A program made the translations under genes and the position numbers. A stretch of 45,802 nt of DNA from JABDGC01 sp964449835. GTDB lineage: Bacteria > Pseudomonadota > Gammaproteobacteria > DSM-16500. Positions 25,083 to 33,934 of the stretch are shown here, in pieces. Below the pieces are notes generated by a model. It did no database searches and was not told the DNA's origin. It worked only from the letters and a program-made list of their open reading frames with translations. The stretch covers positions 1 through 45,802 of the forward strand of contig CAYVBZ010000009.1 in assembly GCA_964449835.1 (NCBI GenBank). The letters are read 5' to 3'. Position 1 is the stretch's first letter. Each line of letters begins with the position of its first letter.

Positions 25083-25510
25083 CTTCACAAAACAAAGATT
25101 CTGCCATCCTCCTGGCCTTCGATTTTGGAACCAAACGCATTGGCGTTGCGATTGGACAGCGACTGACTAAAATGGCGCGGCCTTTGGTCACGCTTCCAGC
25201 TAAAGACGGCGTACCGCATTGGGACAAACTAAGCGCTTTGATCAAGCACTGGCAGCCGCAAGAATTGGTCGTCGGCATTCCTCTGAATATGGATGGCAGC
25301 GAGCAGCCTTTGACGCAAACCGCACGAAACTTCGCAAACAAATTGAAGGAGCAATATCACTTGCCTGTGCACGAAATGGATGAACGGCTGACGACGGTTG
25401 CTGCGCGCGAAAGGCTTTTTGAAGAAGGCGGTTATCAGGCGCTGCAAAAGGGACAAATTGATCGCGTGGCTGCACAATTAATTTTGCAGGCCTGGCTGGA
25501 CCAGTTATAG
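25079..25510 (+). CDS. ruvX: YqgF/RuvX family putative Holliday junction resolvase
   Basis: This RNase H-fold protein of 143 aa is of the essential YqgF family, associated with 16S pre-rRNA 5'-end processing and suggested as a Holliday junction resolvase. Acidic active-site candidates are the Asp in LLAFDFGTKRIGVAIG, the Glu in DERLTTVAARERLFEEGG, and the Asp in G-Q-I-D-R-V-A-A. Length is typical. It overlaps the preceding membrane-protein gene by 4 nt. A glycosyltransferase gene follows after 27 nt. Its common partner yqgE is not adjacent here. Confidence 0.95.
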   Translation: MTSQNKDSAILLAFDFGTKRIGVAIGQRLTKMARPLVTLPAKDGVPHWDKLSALIKHWQPQELVVGIPLNMDGSEQPLTQTARNFANKLKEQYHLPVHEMDERLTTVAARERLFEEGGYQALQKGQIDRVAAQLILQAWLDQL

Positions 25511-25537
25511 ATCAATGAATGAAAGGATAAAATAAGT

Positions 25538-26275
25538 ATGAAAGCTGAGAAAGCGTTTTCAATTATTGTCCCCACGTTTCGCGAAGCCAAAAATATTCCG
25601 GAATTAATAAAACGGATCGCGCAACTGTCTTTTCCCAGCGGATCTTTTGAAGTGATTTTGGTGGATGATTCCAGCCAAGATGGAGTCGAGGAAGTTGTCA
25701 GCCGTTTGCAGGCCCAATATGACTGGCTGAGTTTGATTTCGCGTCGGGGGCCGCGCAGTTTAAGCAAGGCCGCGATGGAAGGATTTCAGAGCGCGCGTCA
25801 TGGTATCCTTTTTGTCATGGACGCAGACTTAAGCCATCCCCCTGAAAAAATACCCGAGATGCTCGCGGCCCTTGCTGAGCCGCAGGTGGACTTTGTGATC
25901 GGCTCGCGTTATATCCAAGGCGGTAGCGCTGACGAGCACTGGCCGGTGACACGCAGAATTACTTCCCGTTTCGCCGCCTTACTCGCGCAATTGCTGCTCT
26001 CACGCCGTATTCAAGATCCGCTATCAGGTTTCTTTGCCTTGAGAAAGGCCGCCTTGCTTCGGGCTGATACCATCAAACCCATTGGCTGGAAAGTTGGTCT
26101 TGAGCTGATCTTGAAATGCCATTGCCGGACGATCAGGGAAATACCGATTCATTTTTCAGAGCGCTTGCATGGAAAAAGCAAATTTAATTTTAAAGCGGCC
26201 TGTGATTATTTACATCATGTGGGCCAACTCTTTTTTTATAAAATATCCCGGCAGGCTGTCGGTAAAATCGTATGA
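25538..26275 (+). CDS. GT2 polyprenyl-phosphate sugar (dolichyl-phosphate mannose-type) synthase
   Basis: This 245-aa family 2 glycosyltransferase resembles dolichol-phosphate mannosyltransferase. It begins FSIIVPTFREAKNIPELI, has the nucleotide-binding LVDDSSQDG near residue 46, the metal-binding DADLSHPP and the acceptor region GSRYIQGG. The conserved RLHGKSKFN lies near the end. Such enzymes charge a polyprenyl phosphate with a sugar at the cytoplasmic face of the inner membrane. There is no C-terminal transmembrane domain. The stop overlaps the next gene (ATGA), which encodes a GT-C-like membrane protein, the class that uses polyprenyl-linked donors. A functional pair is therefore likely. 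Confidence 0.9.
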   Translation: MKAEKAFSIIVPTFREAKNIPELIKRIAQLSFPSGSFEVILVDDSSQDGVEEVVSRLQAQYDWLSLISRRGPRSLSKAAMEGFQSARHGILFVMDADLSHPPEKIPEMLAALAEPQVDFVIGSRYIQGGSADEHWPVTRRITSRFAALLAQLLLSRRIQDPLSGFFALRKAALLRADTIKPIGWKVGLELILKCHCRTIREIPIHFSERLHGKSKFNFKAACDYLHHVGQLFFYKISRQAVGKIV

Positions 26276-28158
26276 CTGTTTTAAAAAAGCAAAAACTGTG
26301 GTTTTTTTTATTTCTGTTTGGATTTTTTTCAGCAGCCTGGTTTGTTCAGCAGCAGCTTTTTTTGAATTGGGATGTAAGTTGGCTGATGCTCGCCGCTGAC
26401 CGTCTCCTTACGGGTGGAACTTATGTCCAGGATTTTTTTGAAAGCAACCCGCCTTTGATTTTATATCTCTATTTGCTGCCGCTGATTGGAAGTCAGTGGT
26501 TTTCGGTCAATACTGCCTTGATGCTGCAGTTGTACGTATTTCTACTGGTCTGCTGTTCACTCTACTTGTCTTTCAAGCCCTTGAAAATGCTTTTGAGCGA
26601 TGAAGGTCCCTTTCAAATGCGCCTATTCTTTCTGGCCAGCGCTGCGATTATGTTAGTGCTGCCGGGCTATGATTTCGGGGAAAGAGAACATTTACTCATT
26701 ATTTTGACCCTGCCCTATTTGTTTTTGGCGGTCTGCCGGCTAGAAAACAAAACGCCGCAGGTCGATCACGCCATGATGATTGGCGTATTCGCTGGTCTTG
26801 GATTTTGCATCAAGCCCCATTTTTTACTAACGCCTTTACTGATCGAAGCATATTTTATGGCTTATAAAAAATCAGTGCTCACTTGGCTCAGGACTGAAAC
26901 GATGATCATGGGCAGTGTCGCCCTGATCTATTTAATCATGACGCTAGTCTGCTTTCCTGATTATATTACTTTTATAATCCCCTTTGTTCTGAGAGTCTAC
27001 TCTTATGCCGAAGCCCTACCGTGGCGGCTTGTGTTGACAGGCCCCACTTTTCTTTTTTGTTGTTTAGCTTTCATGCTTTATCCTGGTTTGGGCCGTCGGG
27101 GCTGCTATAAAAACTGGACTAGGATTTTATTGCTTGCCTTGCTTGGCTTTCTATCGGCTTATCTCCTGCAGCGCAATCTTCACTATTATCATATTTATCC
27201 CGCTTTATCGCTGGCAATTCTCCTATGGGTTTTCTATTTCGGGTTATTGACACAAAGAATCAATTTAAACGCGCATGATTATTTTAATATGCTGCTTATT
27301 TTGGCGTATTTGTTTTTTGTGAACAAAAGTATTTGGACAGCTCTCGTTTTTCACCCGCAGGGATTTTTTTGTTATTTTGGGACAGTATTTTTAATCTTGC
27401 TTTATCGTTTTCAGACGCACAAGAATATTTTTAAGGTCTTAGCTTGTGTGCTGGTCATTGTTTTGGTCAGTTTGTATGGGTCCTTTTTAGCGGAACGGAC
27501 CATTTGGCATTCACATGCCTTTGAAATAACGATGCTCATACTTATGAGTTTATATTTATTGTTTATTGGGCGGCTTGAAAGGAGTCTTGCACCGCGACGG
27601 AACGCGAGTTTGATTTGCAATCGACTTTTTATAACACTCTTGAGCGTTTTCGTTTTTGCATATCCGGCCTATCTTGTGGTCTTACGCTATGATTTTGGCT
27701 TGAACTTTAAAACCGGATTGGCCCTCAATCTTGGCCCCTTCGCCCAAGCTTCGAGACAGCCGCTCAAAGTTTATTTATTTGACAGCATTATGGCCAGTGC
27801 ATTTATTAATCTTCATTCGCCGCAAATTGCTTTTGTGTCCCGCTTCCCTTTGCTTTGGCCGGTCGCAGGCTTGGCCAATCAAGCCGAGCAATTTAAAAAT
27901 CCTGCAGCCTTGGCTCAAATGCGCAAAGACAAGCAGCTGGTCATGGACATGATTGTTGCCGATCTTAAAAAAAATAGGCCTGATTTGATTTTTGTCGACG
28001 TGAGTGTGTCTAAACAAGAATTTAAAGTTAAAAATTTTGATTATTTAAAATATTTTATGGAAGATGAGGGCTTTCGGGTTGCCTGGCTGCCTTATCATTA
28101 TTTGATGACGCTCGAGAATCAAGGGCATTACAAAATGAAGGTATATAAAAGAACATGA
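26272..28158 (+). CDS. GT-C-like polytopic membrane protein (paralog 1)
   Basis: This 628-aa protein has about twelve hydrophobic spans and a short C-terminal soluble part. The first periplasmic loop carries LFLNWDVSWLMLAADRLL and then FFESNPPLILYLYLLPL. The W-D near the membrane is the position of the catalytic acidic residue in GT39/ArnT-type GT-C enzymes. It starts inside the stop of the dolichyl-phosphate-mannose-synthase-like gene and overlaps a paralog downstream, making a three-gene chain. The likely role is transfer of a sugar from a polyprenyl phosphate carrier to a lipid A, polysaccharide or protein acceptor. The acceptor is unknown. Family membership is inferred from topology and motif. 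Confidence 0.75.
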   Translation: MTVLKKQKLWFFLFLFGFFSAAWFVQQQLFLNWDVSWLMLAADRLLTGGTYVQDFFESNPPLILYLYLLPLIGSQWFSVNTALMLQLYVFLLVCCSLYLSFKPLKMLLSDEGPFQMRLFFLASAAIMLVLPGYDFGEREHLLIILTLPYLFLAVCRLENKTPQVDHAMMIGVFAGLGFCIKPHFLLTPLLIEAYFMAYKKSVLTWLRTETMIMGSVALIYLIMTLVCFPDYITFIIPFVLRVYSYAEALPWRLVLTGPTFLFCCLAFMLYPGLGRRGCYKNWTRILLLALLGFLSAYLLQRNLHYYHIYPALSLAILLWVFYFGLLTQRINLNAHDYFNMLLILAYLFFVNKSIWTALVFHPQGFFCYFGTVFLILLYRFQTHKNIFKVLACVLVIVLVSLYGSFLAERTIWHSHAFEITMLILMSLYLLFIGRLERSLAPRRNASLICNRLFITLLSVFVFAYPAYLVVLRYDFGLNFKTGLALNLGPFAQASRQPLKVYLFDSIMASAFINLHSPQIAFVSRFPLLWPVAGLANQAEQFKNPAALAQMRKDKQLVMDMIVADLKKNRPDLIFVDVSVSKQEFKVKNFDYLKYFMEDEGFRVAWLPYHYLMTLENQGHYKMKVYKRT

Positions 28159-30044
28159 AAAAACTGTCGATGGGTCTTGTCATCGTGATCTATTGCTTTG
28201 CTGGGTTTTTACAGGCGCAGCTTTTTTTAAATTGGGATGTAAATTGGCTGATGCTGGCCGCGCAACGCCTGCTGCAAGGCGGCAACTATGCGCAAAATTT
28301 TTTTGAGACCAATCCGCCTCTTATTCTCTATCTTTATATGCCGCCGCTTTGGGCGAGCAAATTTTTTTCAATCTCTCAGGGAATGGCCTTGTGTTTATAT
28401 GTTTTTTTCGCAGCTTCGATTTCCCTTTCTGGTTGTTATTTACTCCTGCAAAGAATTTTTCTCGATGAAAAAAATTCCGTTTTCTTAACTCTTTTTTTTA
28501 CCACGCTCACCGCGGTGTTTTTATTGGTCCCCCTGTATGAGTTTGGACAAAGAGATCATTTGGTATTGATTTTCACTCTGCCCTATTTGCTATTAGTCAG
28601 TTTGCGTTTACAAAATCAAGCGCTTCGTGCTGACAGGGCCTGCCTGATTGGTGTTTTGGCAGGGGTTGGTTTTTGCATCAAGCCGCAGACTTTATTCGTG
28701 CCCCTTCTGATTGAACTTTATTATAGCTGCCATAAAAAAAATGTTTTGGCCTGGTTTCGCGTTGAAATTGTCATGATGCTGAGCTTTGCGTTTTTTTACC
28801 TGGCAGCGCTTTTCTATTTTTTCCCGGATTATCTCTACTTTATGGTTCCTTTTGCGAGTCGTTATTACTATTACGCCAGCATGACTTGGCGCACGCTGCT
28901 GTTATTTAATCCTTTCCTTTTTTGCTTGCTTCCATTTCTATTTTGTCTCATCACCCCGGTCCACAAGGCTTATGTGCAACTGAATCGGGTTTTGCTTCTC
29001 GCTTTGCTGGGCTTTCTGGGGTCTTATCTCGCGCAGCGTCATATTTATTATTATCATTTAGTGCCTGCCTTTTCCTTGGCTCTCTTTCTGCTGGTGCTCT
29101 ATGTCGGCGGATGGGCGGCGCAAGATCGCTGGGGCCGCCGTGACTATTGGCGCGCCCTCGTTTTAAGCGCCTTGGTGACGGCTTGCTTGTATTGGCGGGC
29201 CAGGGCGATTTGGGTGGCGCTTATTTTTACGCCCTTCGCTTTTTTTTCTTATTTTGCTGTTTTGTTTTCGTCGTTATTTTATGTTTCCCAGTTACAAAAT
29301 TTTCTTTTTAAAGGCGGCACAGTCGTTGCAGGTATTATATTAATGGGTTGGTCTGTGTTTTATTTGCTGGGACATAGTGATTTGTATCCCTATACCTTTC
29401 CCATCACTTTGTATTTTCTCTTGATTTCCTATGCCTTGATCGCTGCAAAGATGGAAAGCAAAAGTGAAAAACGGTCCAGAAACTGGGTAGGCCATTTCTT
29501 AACGGCGTTTTTAGGCGTTTTCGTTTTTGCTTATCCCTTGTTTACCTTGAGTCAAGCTTATGGGCAGGCGCTGGCCTATAAAAATAAGATGAGAATTGAT
29601 TTCAAAAGCTTAAACGCAGCCGGAAACCTGCGGCCTTCTGTTTGTTATTTTAATAGCACAATGGTGACGGCCTTTATGAATTTGGATTTTAAGCAAATGG
29701 ATTTTGGCTCCCGCTTTCCCTTTTTGTGGGCAGTCGTTGGCCTGGTCAATCATGCTAAGGCCCCTTTCCGCGCTAATATGGCCAAGCAAATCAGCATGGA
29801 TAGAGAGTTGATCGTGAACATGATTGCGGCTGATCTTCGCCAAAATCAGCCGGAATGGGTCTTGGTGGATGTCAGCGAAAGGAAGCCTTATTTTAGGGTT
29901 AAAAACTTCGATTATTTAGCGTATTTCTCTGAAAACGCCAATTTTCGCAAGGCCTGGCAGCATTATCGTTATTTAACCACCTTGGAAGAGAAGGGGTATT
30001 ATAAGCTGGCCGTTTATAAGCAGGTCAAGTCGCCCAATTTTTGA
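28155..30044 (+). CDS. GT-C-like polytopic membrane protein (paralog 2)
   Basis: This 629-aa paralog of the preceding gene shares the first-loop block LFLNWDVNWLMLAAQRLL and FFETNPPLILYLYMPPL. The middle GVGFCIKP, AQRHIYYYH-like and late VKNFDYL stretches, and a similar ending, are also shared. About twelve spans are visible. The sequences differ through most loops, so this is an old duplication and not a recent tandem copy. It begins with ATG inside the previous stop (ATGA). Together the pair may act on different acceptors or as a heteromer. No family name can be given beyond GT-C-like. Confidence 0.75.
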   Translation: MKKLSMGLVIVIYCFAGFLQAQLFLNWDVNWLMLAAQRLLQGGNYAQNFFETNPPLILYLYMPPLWASKFFSISQGMALCLYVFFAASISLSGCYLLLQRIFLDEKNSVFLTLFFTTLTAVFLLVPLYEFGQRDHLVLIFTLPYLLLVSLRLQNQALRADRACLIGVLAGVGFCIKPQTLFVPLLIELYYSCHKKNVLAWFRVEIVMMLSFAFFYLAALFYFFPDYLYFMVPFASRYYYYASMTWRTLLLFNPFLFCLLPFLFCLITPVHKAYVQLNRVLLLALLGFLGSYLAQRHIYYYHLVPAFSLALFLLVLYVGGWAAQDRWGRRDYWRALVLSALVTACLYWRARAIWVALIFTPFAFFSYFAVLFSSLFYVSQLQNFLFKGGTVVAGIILMGWSVFYLLGHSDLYPYTFPITLYFLLISYALIAAKMESKSEKRSRNWVGHFLTAFLGVFVFAYPLFTLSQAYGQALAYKNKMRIDFKSLNAAGNLRPSVCYFNSTMVTAFMNLDFKQMDFGSRFPFLWAVVGLVNHAKAPFRANMAKQISMDRELIVNMIAADLRQNQPEWVLVDVSERKPYFRVKNFDYLAYFSENANFRKAWQHYRYLTTLEEKGYYKLAVYKQVKSPNF

Positions 30045-30057
30045 TCAAACTTCCCCA

Positions 30058-30087
30058 TTGTATAATCCTCCCTTTTGCTTGTACAAT
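30058..30087 (+). promoter_or_regulatory. Promoter region of rpsO
   Basis: TTGTAT (30058-30063) and TACAAT (30082-30087) are spaced by 18 bp. A perfect TATAAT at 30061-30066 overlaps and may form an alternative -10. The transcribed leader would carry the CCTC-GAAA-GAGG hairpin described next. Confidence 0.45.
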
Positions 30088-30092
30088 AGGCG

Positions 30093-30104
30093 CCTCGAAA
30101 GAGG
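30093..30104 (+). promoter_or_regulatory. GNRA-capped hairpin in the rpsO leader
   Basis: CCTC, a GAAA tetraloop, and GAGG form a short stable hairpin 43 nt upstream of the rpsO ATG. S15 represses its own translation through leader structures in several bacteria. Whether this hairpin takes part is unproven. The GAGG could alternatively pair with other leader segments, such as the ribosome-binding AAAGAGG. Confidence 0.3.
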
Positions 30105-30146
30105 TCTAACATTTATATATATATTTATTAAAGAGGTTAATGTTAC

Positions 30147-30416
30147 ATGGCTTTATCAAGTATTGCGACGGCAGAAATTGTAAAAGAGCACCAACGTGCT
30201 CCCCAAGACACCGGTTCGCCCGAAGTGCAAATTGCCTTGTTGTCCAAGCGCATCAGCTCCTTGACAGAACATTTAAAGCAACACGAACACGACAAGCTTT
30301 CCGGTCATGGTTTGGCGATGTTGGTCAGTAAACGCCGCAGATTGCTGCGTTATCTGAAAAATACCAGCCTAGAGCGTTATCGCAAGCTGATTCAGGCGCT
30401 TAAGCTACGCGGCTAA
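30147..30416 (+). CDS. rpsO: Ribosomal protein S15
   Basis: This 89-aa small-subunit protein binds the central domain of 16S rRNA and helps bridge the subunits. The family signature is clear: DTGSPEVQIALLSKRI near residues 21-36, then LTEHLKQHEHDKLSGHGL and L-V-S-K-R-R-R-L-L-R-Y-L. Length is exactly that of the bacterial protein. The start has AAAGAGG upstream at a rather long distance of 10-11 nt. Gene order rpsO-terminator-pnp is the classical one in gammaproteobacteria, where read-through and RNase processing link expression of both genes. Confidence 0.98.
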   Translation: MALSSIATAEIVKEHQRAPQDTGSPEVQIALLSKRISSLTEHLKQHEHDKLSGHGLAMLVSKRRRLLRYLKNTSLERYRKLIQALKLRG

Positions 30417-30448
30417 AGTTCGCCTCTTGCTTCTTTCTTGAAACTGAT

Positions 30449-30475
30449 CGTGCCAGCGAATGCTGGCACGTTTTT
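30449..30475 (+). terminator. Intrinsic terminator between rpsO and pnp
   Basis: A perfect 9-bp stem CGTGCCAGC/GCTGGCACG with a 4-nt loop is followed by five T. This is a textbook rho-independent terminator 33 nt after rpsO. In related bacteria partial read-through supplies pnp. Confidence 0.9.
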
Positions 30476-30504
30476 AATAACTAACTATTATTTAGGTACT
30501 TCAC

Positions 30505-32634
30505 GTGGCTATCATTAAAAAATCATTTCGTTATGGCAATCATACAGTTACCCTGGAAACGGGTGAAGTGGCGCGCCAAGCATCGGCTGCCGTCATTGTA
30601 ACGATGGACGACACCGTGGTCCTTGTGACCGTGGTCGGCAAAGAAAATAAAATTAAAGAAGCGCAGGATTTCTTTCCTTTAACTGTTCATTATCAAGAAC
30701 GTTCCTATGCAGCAGGTCGTGTGCCGGGCGGCTATTTTAAACGCGAAGGCAAGCCCAGCGAAAAAGAGACCTTAACTTCTCGCTTGATTGACAGACCCAT
30801 TCGGCCCTTGTTTGCCGAAGGTTTTACTTGCGAAGTCCAAGTGATCGCAACGGTTTTGTCCATGAATCCGCAAGTGAACCCGGATGTGCCGGCTTTGATT
30901 GGTGCCTCGGCCGCTTTGGCGGTTTCAGGTCTTCCCTTCCAAGGTCCTTTGGGGGCGGCGCGCGTGGGTTATGCCAATGGAAACTACCTGCTGAACCCGA
31001 CGCTTTCTGAACTAGAAACTTCTGAACTGGATATGGTCGTCGCAGGAACTGAGCATGCTGTGATTATGGTTGAATCAGAAGCCCGTGAATTGTCGGAGCC
31101 TGTGATGTTAGGCGCCGTGATGTTTGCGCATCGTGAAATGCAAACCGCGATTAAAGCCATCAAGGAAATGGCGGCTGAAGGCGGCAAAACCACCTGGAGT
31201 TGGCAGCCAGTCAAAGTCGACGCTGCTTTGAAAGAACAGGTCACACAAGCTGCGCAGCAGGAATTTGTTCAAGCTTATCAGGTTCAAAATAAACAAGAAC
31301 GTGAAAAGACTTTAGAAGCTATCCGTGAGAAGACCGTCGAGAAAATTTTGACGGCACACAATAACAAGACGGATGACGAAAAAACTTTGTTGGCCCAGCA
31401 TATTAATTATGTTTTGGGTGAGCTTGAAAGCACGCATGTTCGCAGCCGTATTTTAGAAGGTTTGCCCCGTATTGACAGCCGTGACACCAAGACCGTTCGT
31501 CCGATTACGGTCAAGGCCGGTCTTTTGCCCCGCACACATGGTTCCTCCCTCTTCACTCGCGGAGAAACGCAGGCGCTGGTGGTTGCTACCTTGGGCACCG
31601 AACGTGATGCTCAGCTGATTGACGCACTGGAAGGTGAACGACGTGACAGCTTCATGCTGCATTATAACTTCCCCCCTTATTCCGTCGGAGAAACAGGTAT
31701 TGTGGGCAGCCCCAGACGCCGTGAAATCGGCCATGGAAATCTAGCCAAGCGCGCGATTGCCGCCGTACTGCCTTCTCAACAAGTCTTTCCCTACGTGATT
31801 CGCGTCGTTTCCGAAATCACTGAATCCAATGGTTCTAGCTCCATGGCAACAGTTTGCGGCAGCAGTCTTGCCTTGATGGACGCCGGCGTACCGTTAAGCG
31901 CGCCTGTTGCGGGCATCGCCATGGGCCTTGTAAAAGAAGGCGAACGCTATGCTGTTTTATCCGATATTTTGGGTGACGAAGATCATTTAGGCGATATGGA
32001 CTTTAAAGTAGCGGGAACCACGAAAGGGGTCACCGCTTTGCAAATGGACATCAAGATCGATGGTATCACCGAAACCATTATGCGTGACGCTTTGGACCAA
32101 GCGCGTGAAGGACGCATGCACATCTTGTCCATCATGAACCAACACTTGCAAGAACCACGCAAGGAAATGTCCATGTACGCGCCACGTATTTTGAACCTAC
32201 GTATTCCTTCTGAGAAAATTAAAGATTTAATCGGCAAGGGCGGCATGACCATCCGTGCCCTGACGGAAGAAACAGGCACGGTGATTGATATCAGCGACGA
32301 CGGCGAAGTACGCGTTGCCGCAGCTGACATGAGCGCATGCGAAGAAGCCAAGCGCCGCATTGAGGAAATAACCGCAGATGTGGAAGTCGGTCATATTTAT
32401 GAAGGCCCTGTGACCAAGCTCATGGACTTTGGCGCTCTGGTCGCCATTCTGCCCGGCCGTCAAGGACTGGTCCATATTTCACAGATCTCCAAAGAACGCG
32501 TGAAACAAGTCAGCGACGTCCTCTCCGAAGGCCAAGTTGTCCGCGTCAAAGTGCTCGAAGTGGACCGCCAAGGCAAAATCCGCCTCAGCATGAAAGAAGT
32601 CGACGCCGAACAACAACAGCAGGCTAGTTCCTAG
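30505..32634 (+). CDS. pnp: Polynucleotide phosphorylase
   Basis: This 709-aa 3'-5' exoribonuclease degrades RNA with phosphate and is a core degradosome component. Two RNase PH domains are present; the second includes FPPYSVGETGIVGSPRRREI, and active-site residues lie in D-I-L-G-D-E-D-H-L-G-D-M-D-F. A KH domain (IPSEKIKDLIGKGGMTIRAL) and an S1 domain (KLMDFGALVAILPGRQGLVH) complete the C-terminus. The start is GTG at 30505, giving the usual N-terminus YGNHTVTLETGEVARQA with TAGGT 8 nt upstream. The C-terminal tail is Gln-rich and short. It lies directly after the rpsO terminator. Confidence 0.98.
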   Translation: MAIIKKSFRYGNHTVTLETGEVARQASAAVIVTMDDTVVLVTVVGKENKIKEAQDFFPLTVHYQERSYAAGRVPGGYFKREGKPSEKETLTSRLIDRPIRPLFAEGFTCEVQVIATVLSMNPQVNPDVPALIGASAALAVSGLPFQGPLGAARVGYANGNYLLNPTLSELETSELDMVVAGTEHAVIMVESEARELSEPVMLGAVMFAHREMQTAIKAIKEMAAEGGKTTWSWQPVKVDAALKEQVTQAAQQEFVQAYQVQNKQEREKTLEAIREKTVEKILTAHNNKTDDEKTLLAQHINYVLGELESTHVRSRILEGLPRIDSRDTKTVRPITVKAGLLPRTHGSSLFTRGETQALVVATLGTERDAQLIDALEGERRDSFMLHYNFPPYSVGETGIVGSPRRREIGHGNLAKRAIAAVLPSQQVFPYVIRVVSEITESNGSSSMATVCGSSLALMDAGVPLSAPVAGIAMGLVKEGERYAVLSDILGDEDHLGDMDFKVAGTTKGVTALQMDIKIDGITETIMRDALDQAREGRMHILSIMNQHLQEPRKEMSMYAPRILNLRIPSEKIKDLIGKGGMTIRALTEETGTVIDISDDGEVRVAAADMSACEEAKRRIEEITADVEVGHIYEGPVTKLMDFGALVAILPGRQGLVHISQISKERVKQVSDVLSEGQVVRVKVLEVDRQGKIRLSMKEVDAEQQQQASS

Positions 32635-32642
32635 ACGGGGGT

Positions 32643-32677
32643 CCCCGCCCCTCCAGGTTCTGCGTGGAGGGGCGGGG
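32643..32677. repeat. Perfect GC-rich palindrome after pnp (CCTCCA/TGGAGG family, copy A)
   Basis: Thirteen-base arms CCCCGCCCCTCCA and TGGAGGGGCGGGG flank a 9-nt loop. There is no downstream T-run, so it is not a standard terminator, although a stem this strong can stop exonucleases or polymerase. Its inner core recurs at 36153-36259 in another intergenic gap. Confidence 0.8.
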
Positions 32678-32684
32678 AGTCTAC

Positions 32685-32712
32685 TTGCACTCCGACCATT
32701 TTGTACTATACT
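32685..32712 (+). promoter_or_regulatory. Promoter of the first DUF4143 ATPase gene
   Basis: TTGCAC (32685-32690) and TATACT (32707-32712) are spaced by 16 bp and lie 43 bp before the ATG. The left arm of the inverted repeat 32694-32755 covers the spacer and reaches the -10, so a protein bound there would block this promoter. Confidence 0.6.
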
Positions 32713-32755
32713 AACAATTAGACGCGACCCAATTCTAGTTAGGTACAAAATAGTC
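32694..32755. promoter_or_regulatory. Inverted repeat overlapping promoter and leader of DUF4143 gene 1
   Basis: Arms GACCATTTTGTAC (32694-32706) and GTACAAAATAGTC (32743-32755) pair at 12 of 13 positions. Inner CTAAC (32711-32715) and GTTAG (32738-32742) extend the symmetry with a 4-nt bulge. The right arm ends exactly at the ATG at 32756. It could be an operator in DNA or a hairpin that hides the start codon in mRNA. No Shine-Dalgarno sequence is visible outside it. Confidence 0.65.
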
Positions 32756-33898
32756 ATGAAACGTTACATTGAACCCTATATTTATCAAGACCTTACTAAA
32801 AAAATGGTTTTTATTGGCGGACCTCGCCAGGTTGGTAAAACAACACTGAGTAAGGCGCTTTGCCGAGGTCAATTTGCCGGTGGAACCTATCTCAATTGGG
32901 ATAATGATGAAGACCGCAGGGCCATTTTAAAGAAGCAATGGTTAAGCGATAGCCCATTGGTTATTTTTGATGAATTACATAAATATCCCCGATGGAAGCG
33001 ATGGATTAAAGGGGTATACGATACTAAACCAGCTAATCAGGAATATTTAGTCACAGGTTCTGCTCGACTAGATATTTATAAAAAAGGCGGAGATTCCATG
33101 CTGGGGCGTTATCATTATTGGCGGCTTCATCCTTTAACAATTGATGAGCTCCCCGCTAAGGTTTCTAAAATGGAGGGGTTTAAACGCCTATTAAAGTTTG
33201 GTGGTTTTCCAGAGCCCTTTTTAATGGCAGATGAACGCGAGGCGCGGCGTTGGCGCAGAGAGCGCTTTGATCGCGTTTTACGCGAAGATGTTAGAGACCT
33301 CGAATCGATACGTCATATTCAATTACTTGATTTATTCGTGTACGCCTTACGAGAAAGAGTGGGAAGTATGATTACTCTTTCAAATATTGCCGAAGATCTA
33401 CAAATATCTCCAAAAACTGCTAAGAGTTGGCTCTCTTTGATTGAAAAAATGTATATCGCTTTTCCGATCTATCCTTATACCCGCCAAATTTCACGGGCGA
33501 TACAAAAGCCACCTAAAGTTTATTTCTATGATAATGGCGATGTCCTGAGTGATAATGCGGGCCCACGGCTGGAAAATCTGGTGGCCACTACCCTTTTAAA
33601 ACGTTTACATTTTATTGAAGATTATTACGGCCATCGCTGCAGTCTACAGTATGTTAGAGACAAAGATAAACGAGAGGTTGATTTCATTACCACTATTAAT
33701 AATCAAGTGGAAGATCTGATTGAGGTAAAAACTGCTGATACAGCGCTATCAACCAGCTTAAAATATTACTCAGAAAAAATAAAACCAAAGCGCACAGTTC
33801 AACTGGTAGGAGAATTAAAAAAAGCCTACCATCAAAATGGCATCTTGATCAGCAATCCAATCGATTTCTTTTCAGAGCCGCCTTGGGCCATCGAGTAG
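32756..33898 (+). CDS. AAA+ ATPase of the AAA_14/DUF4143 family (copy 1)
   Basis: This 380-aa protein has an N-terminal P-loop ATPase domain with Walker A GGPRQVGKTTLSK near residues 22-34, Walker B LVIFDELHKYPRWKRWI, and the sensor-like LVTGSARLDIYKKGGDS. The helix-turn-helix-like middle (LQISPKTAKSWLSLIE) is typical. The C-terminal DUF4143 part contains KREVDFITTINN and LIEVKTADT, resembling a PD-(D/E)xK nuclease core. Biological function of this widespread family is not established. Operator-like repeats cover its promoter. It is a lone gene between pnp and the leftward folE, a typical setting for an acquired gene. Confidence 0.88.
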   Translation: MKRYIEPYIYQDLTKKMVFIGGPRQVGKTTLSKALCRGQFAGGTYLNWDNDEDRRAILKKQWLSDSPLVIFDELHKYPRWKRWIKGVYDTKPANQEYLVTGSARLDIYKKGGDSMLGRYHYWRLHPLTIDELPAKVSKMEGFKRLLKFGGFPEPFLMADEREARRWRRERFDRVLREDVRDLESIRHIQLLDLFVYALRERVGSMITLSNIAEDLQISPKTAKSWLSLIEKMYIAFPIYPYTRQISRAIQKPPKVYFYDNGDVLSDNAGPRLENLVATTLLKRLHFIEDYYGHRCSLQYVRDKDKREVDFITTINNQVEDLIEVKTADTALSTSLKYYSEKIKPKRTVQLVGELKKAYHQNGILISNPIDFFSEPPWAIE

Positions 33899-33934
33899 TG
33901 AACGTGCTAAATCGATATCAATCCTAACCCCTTG

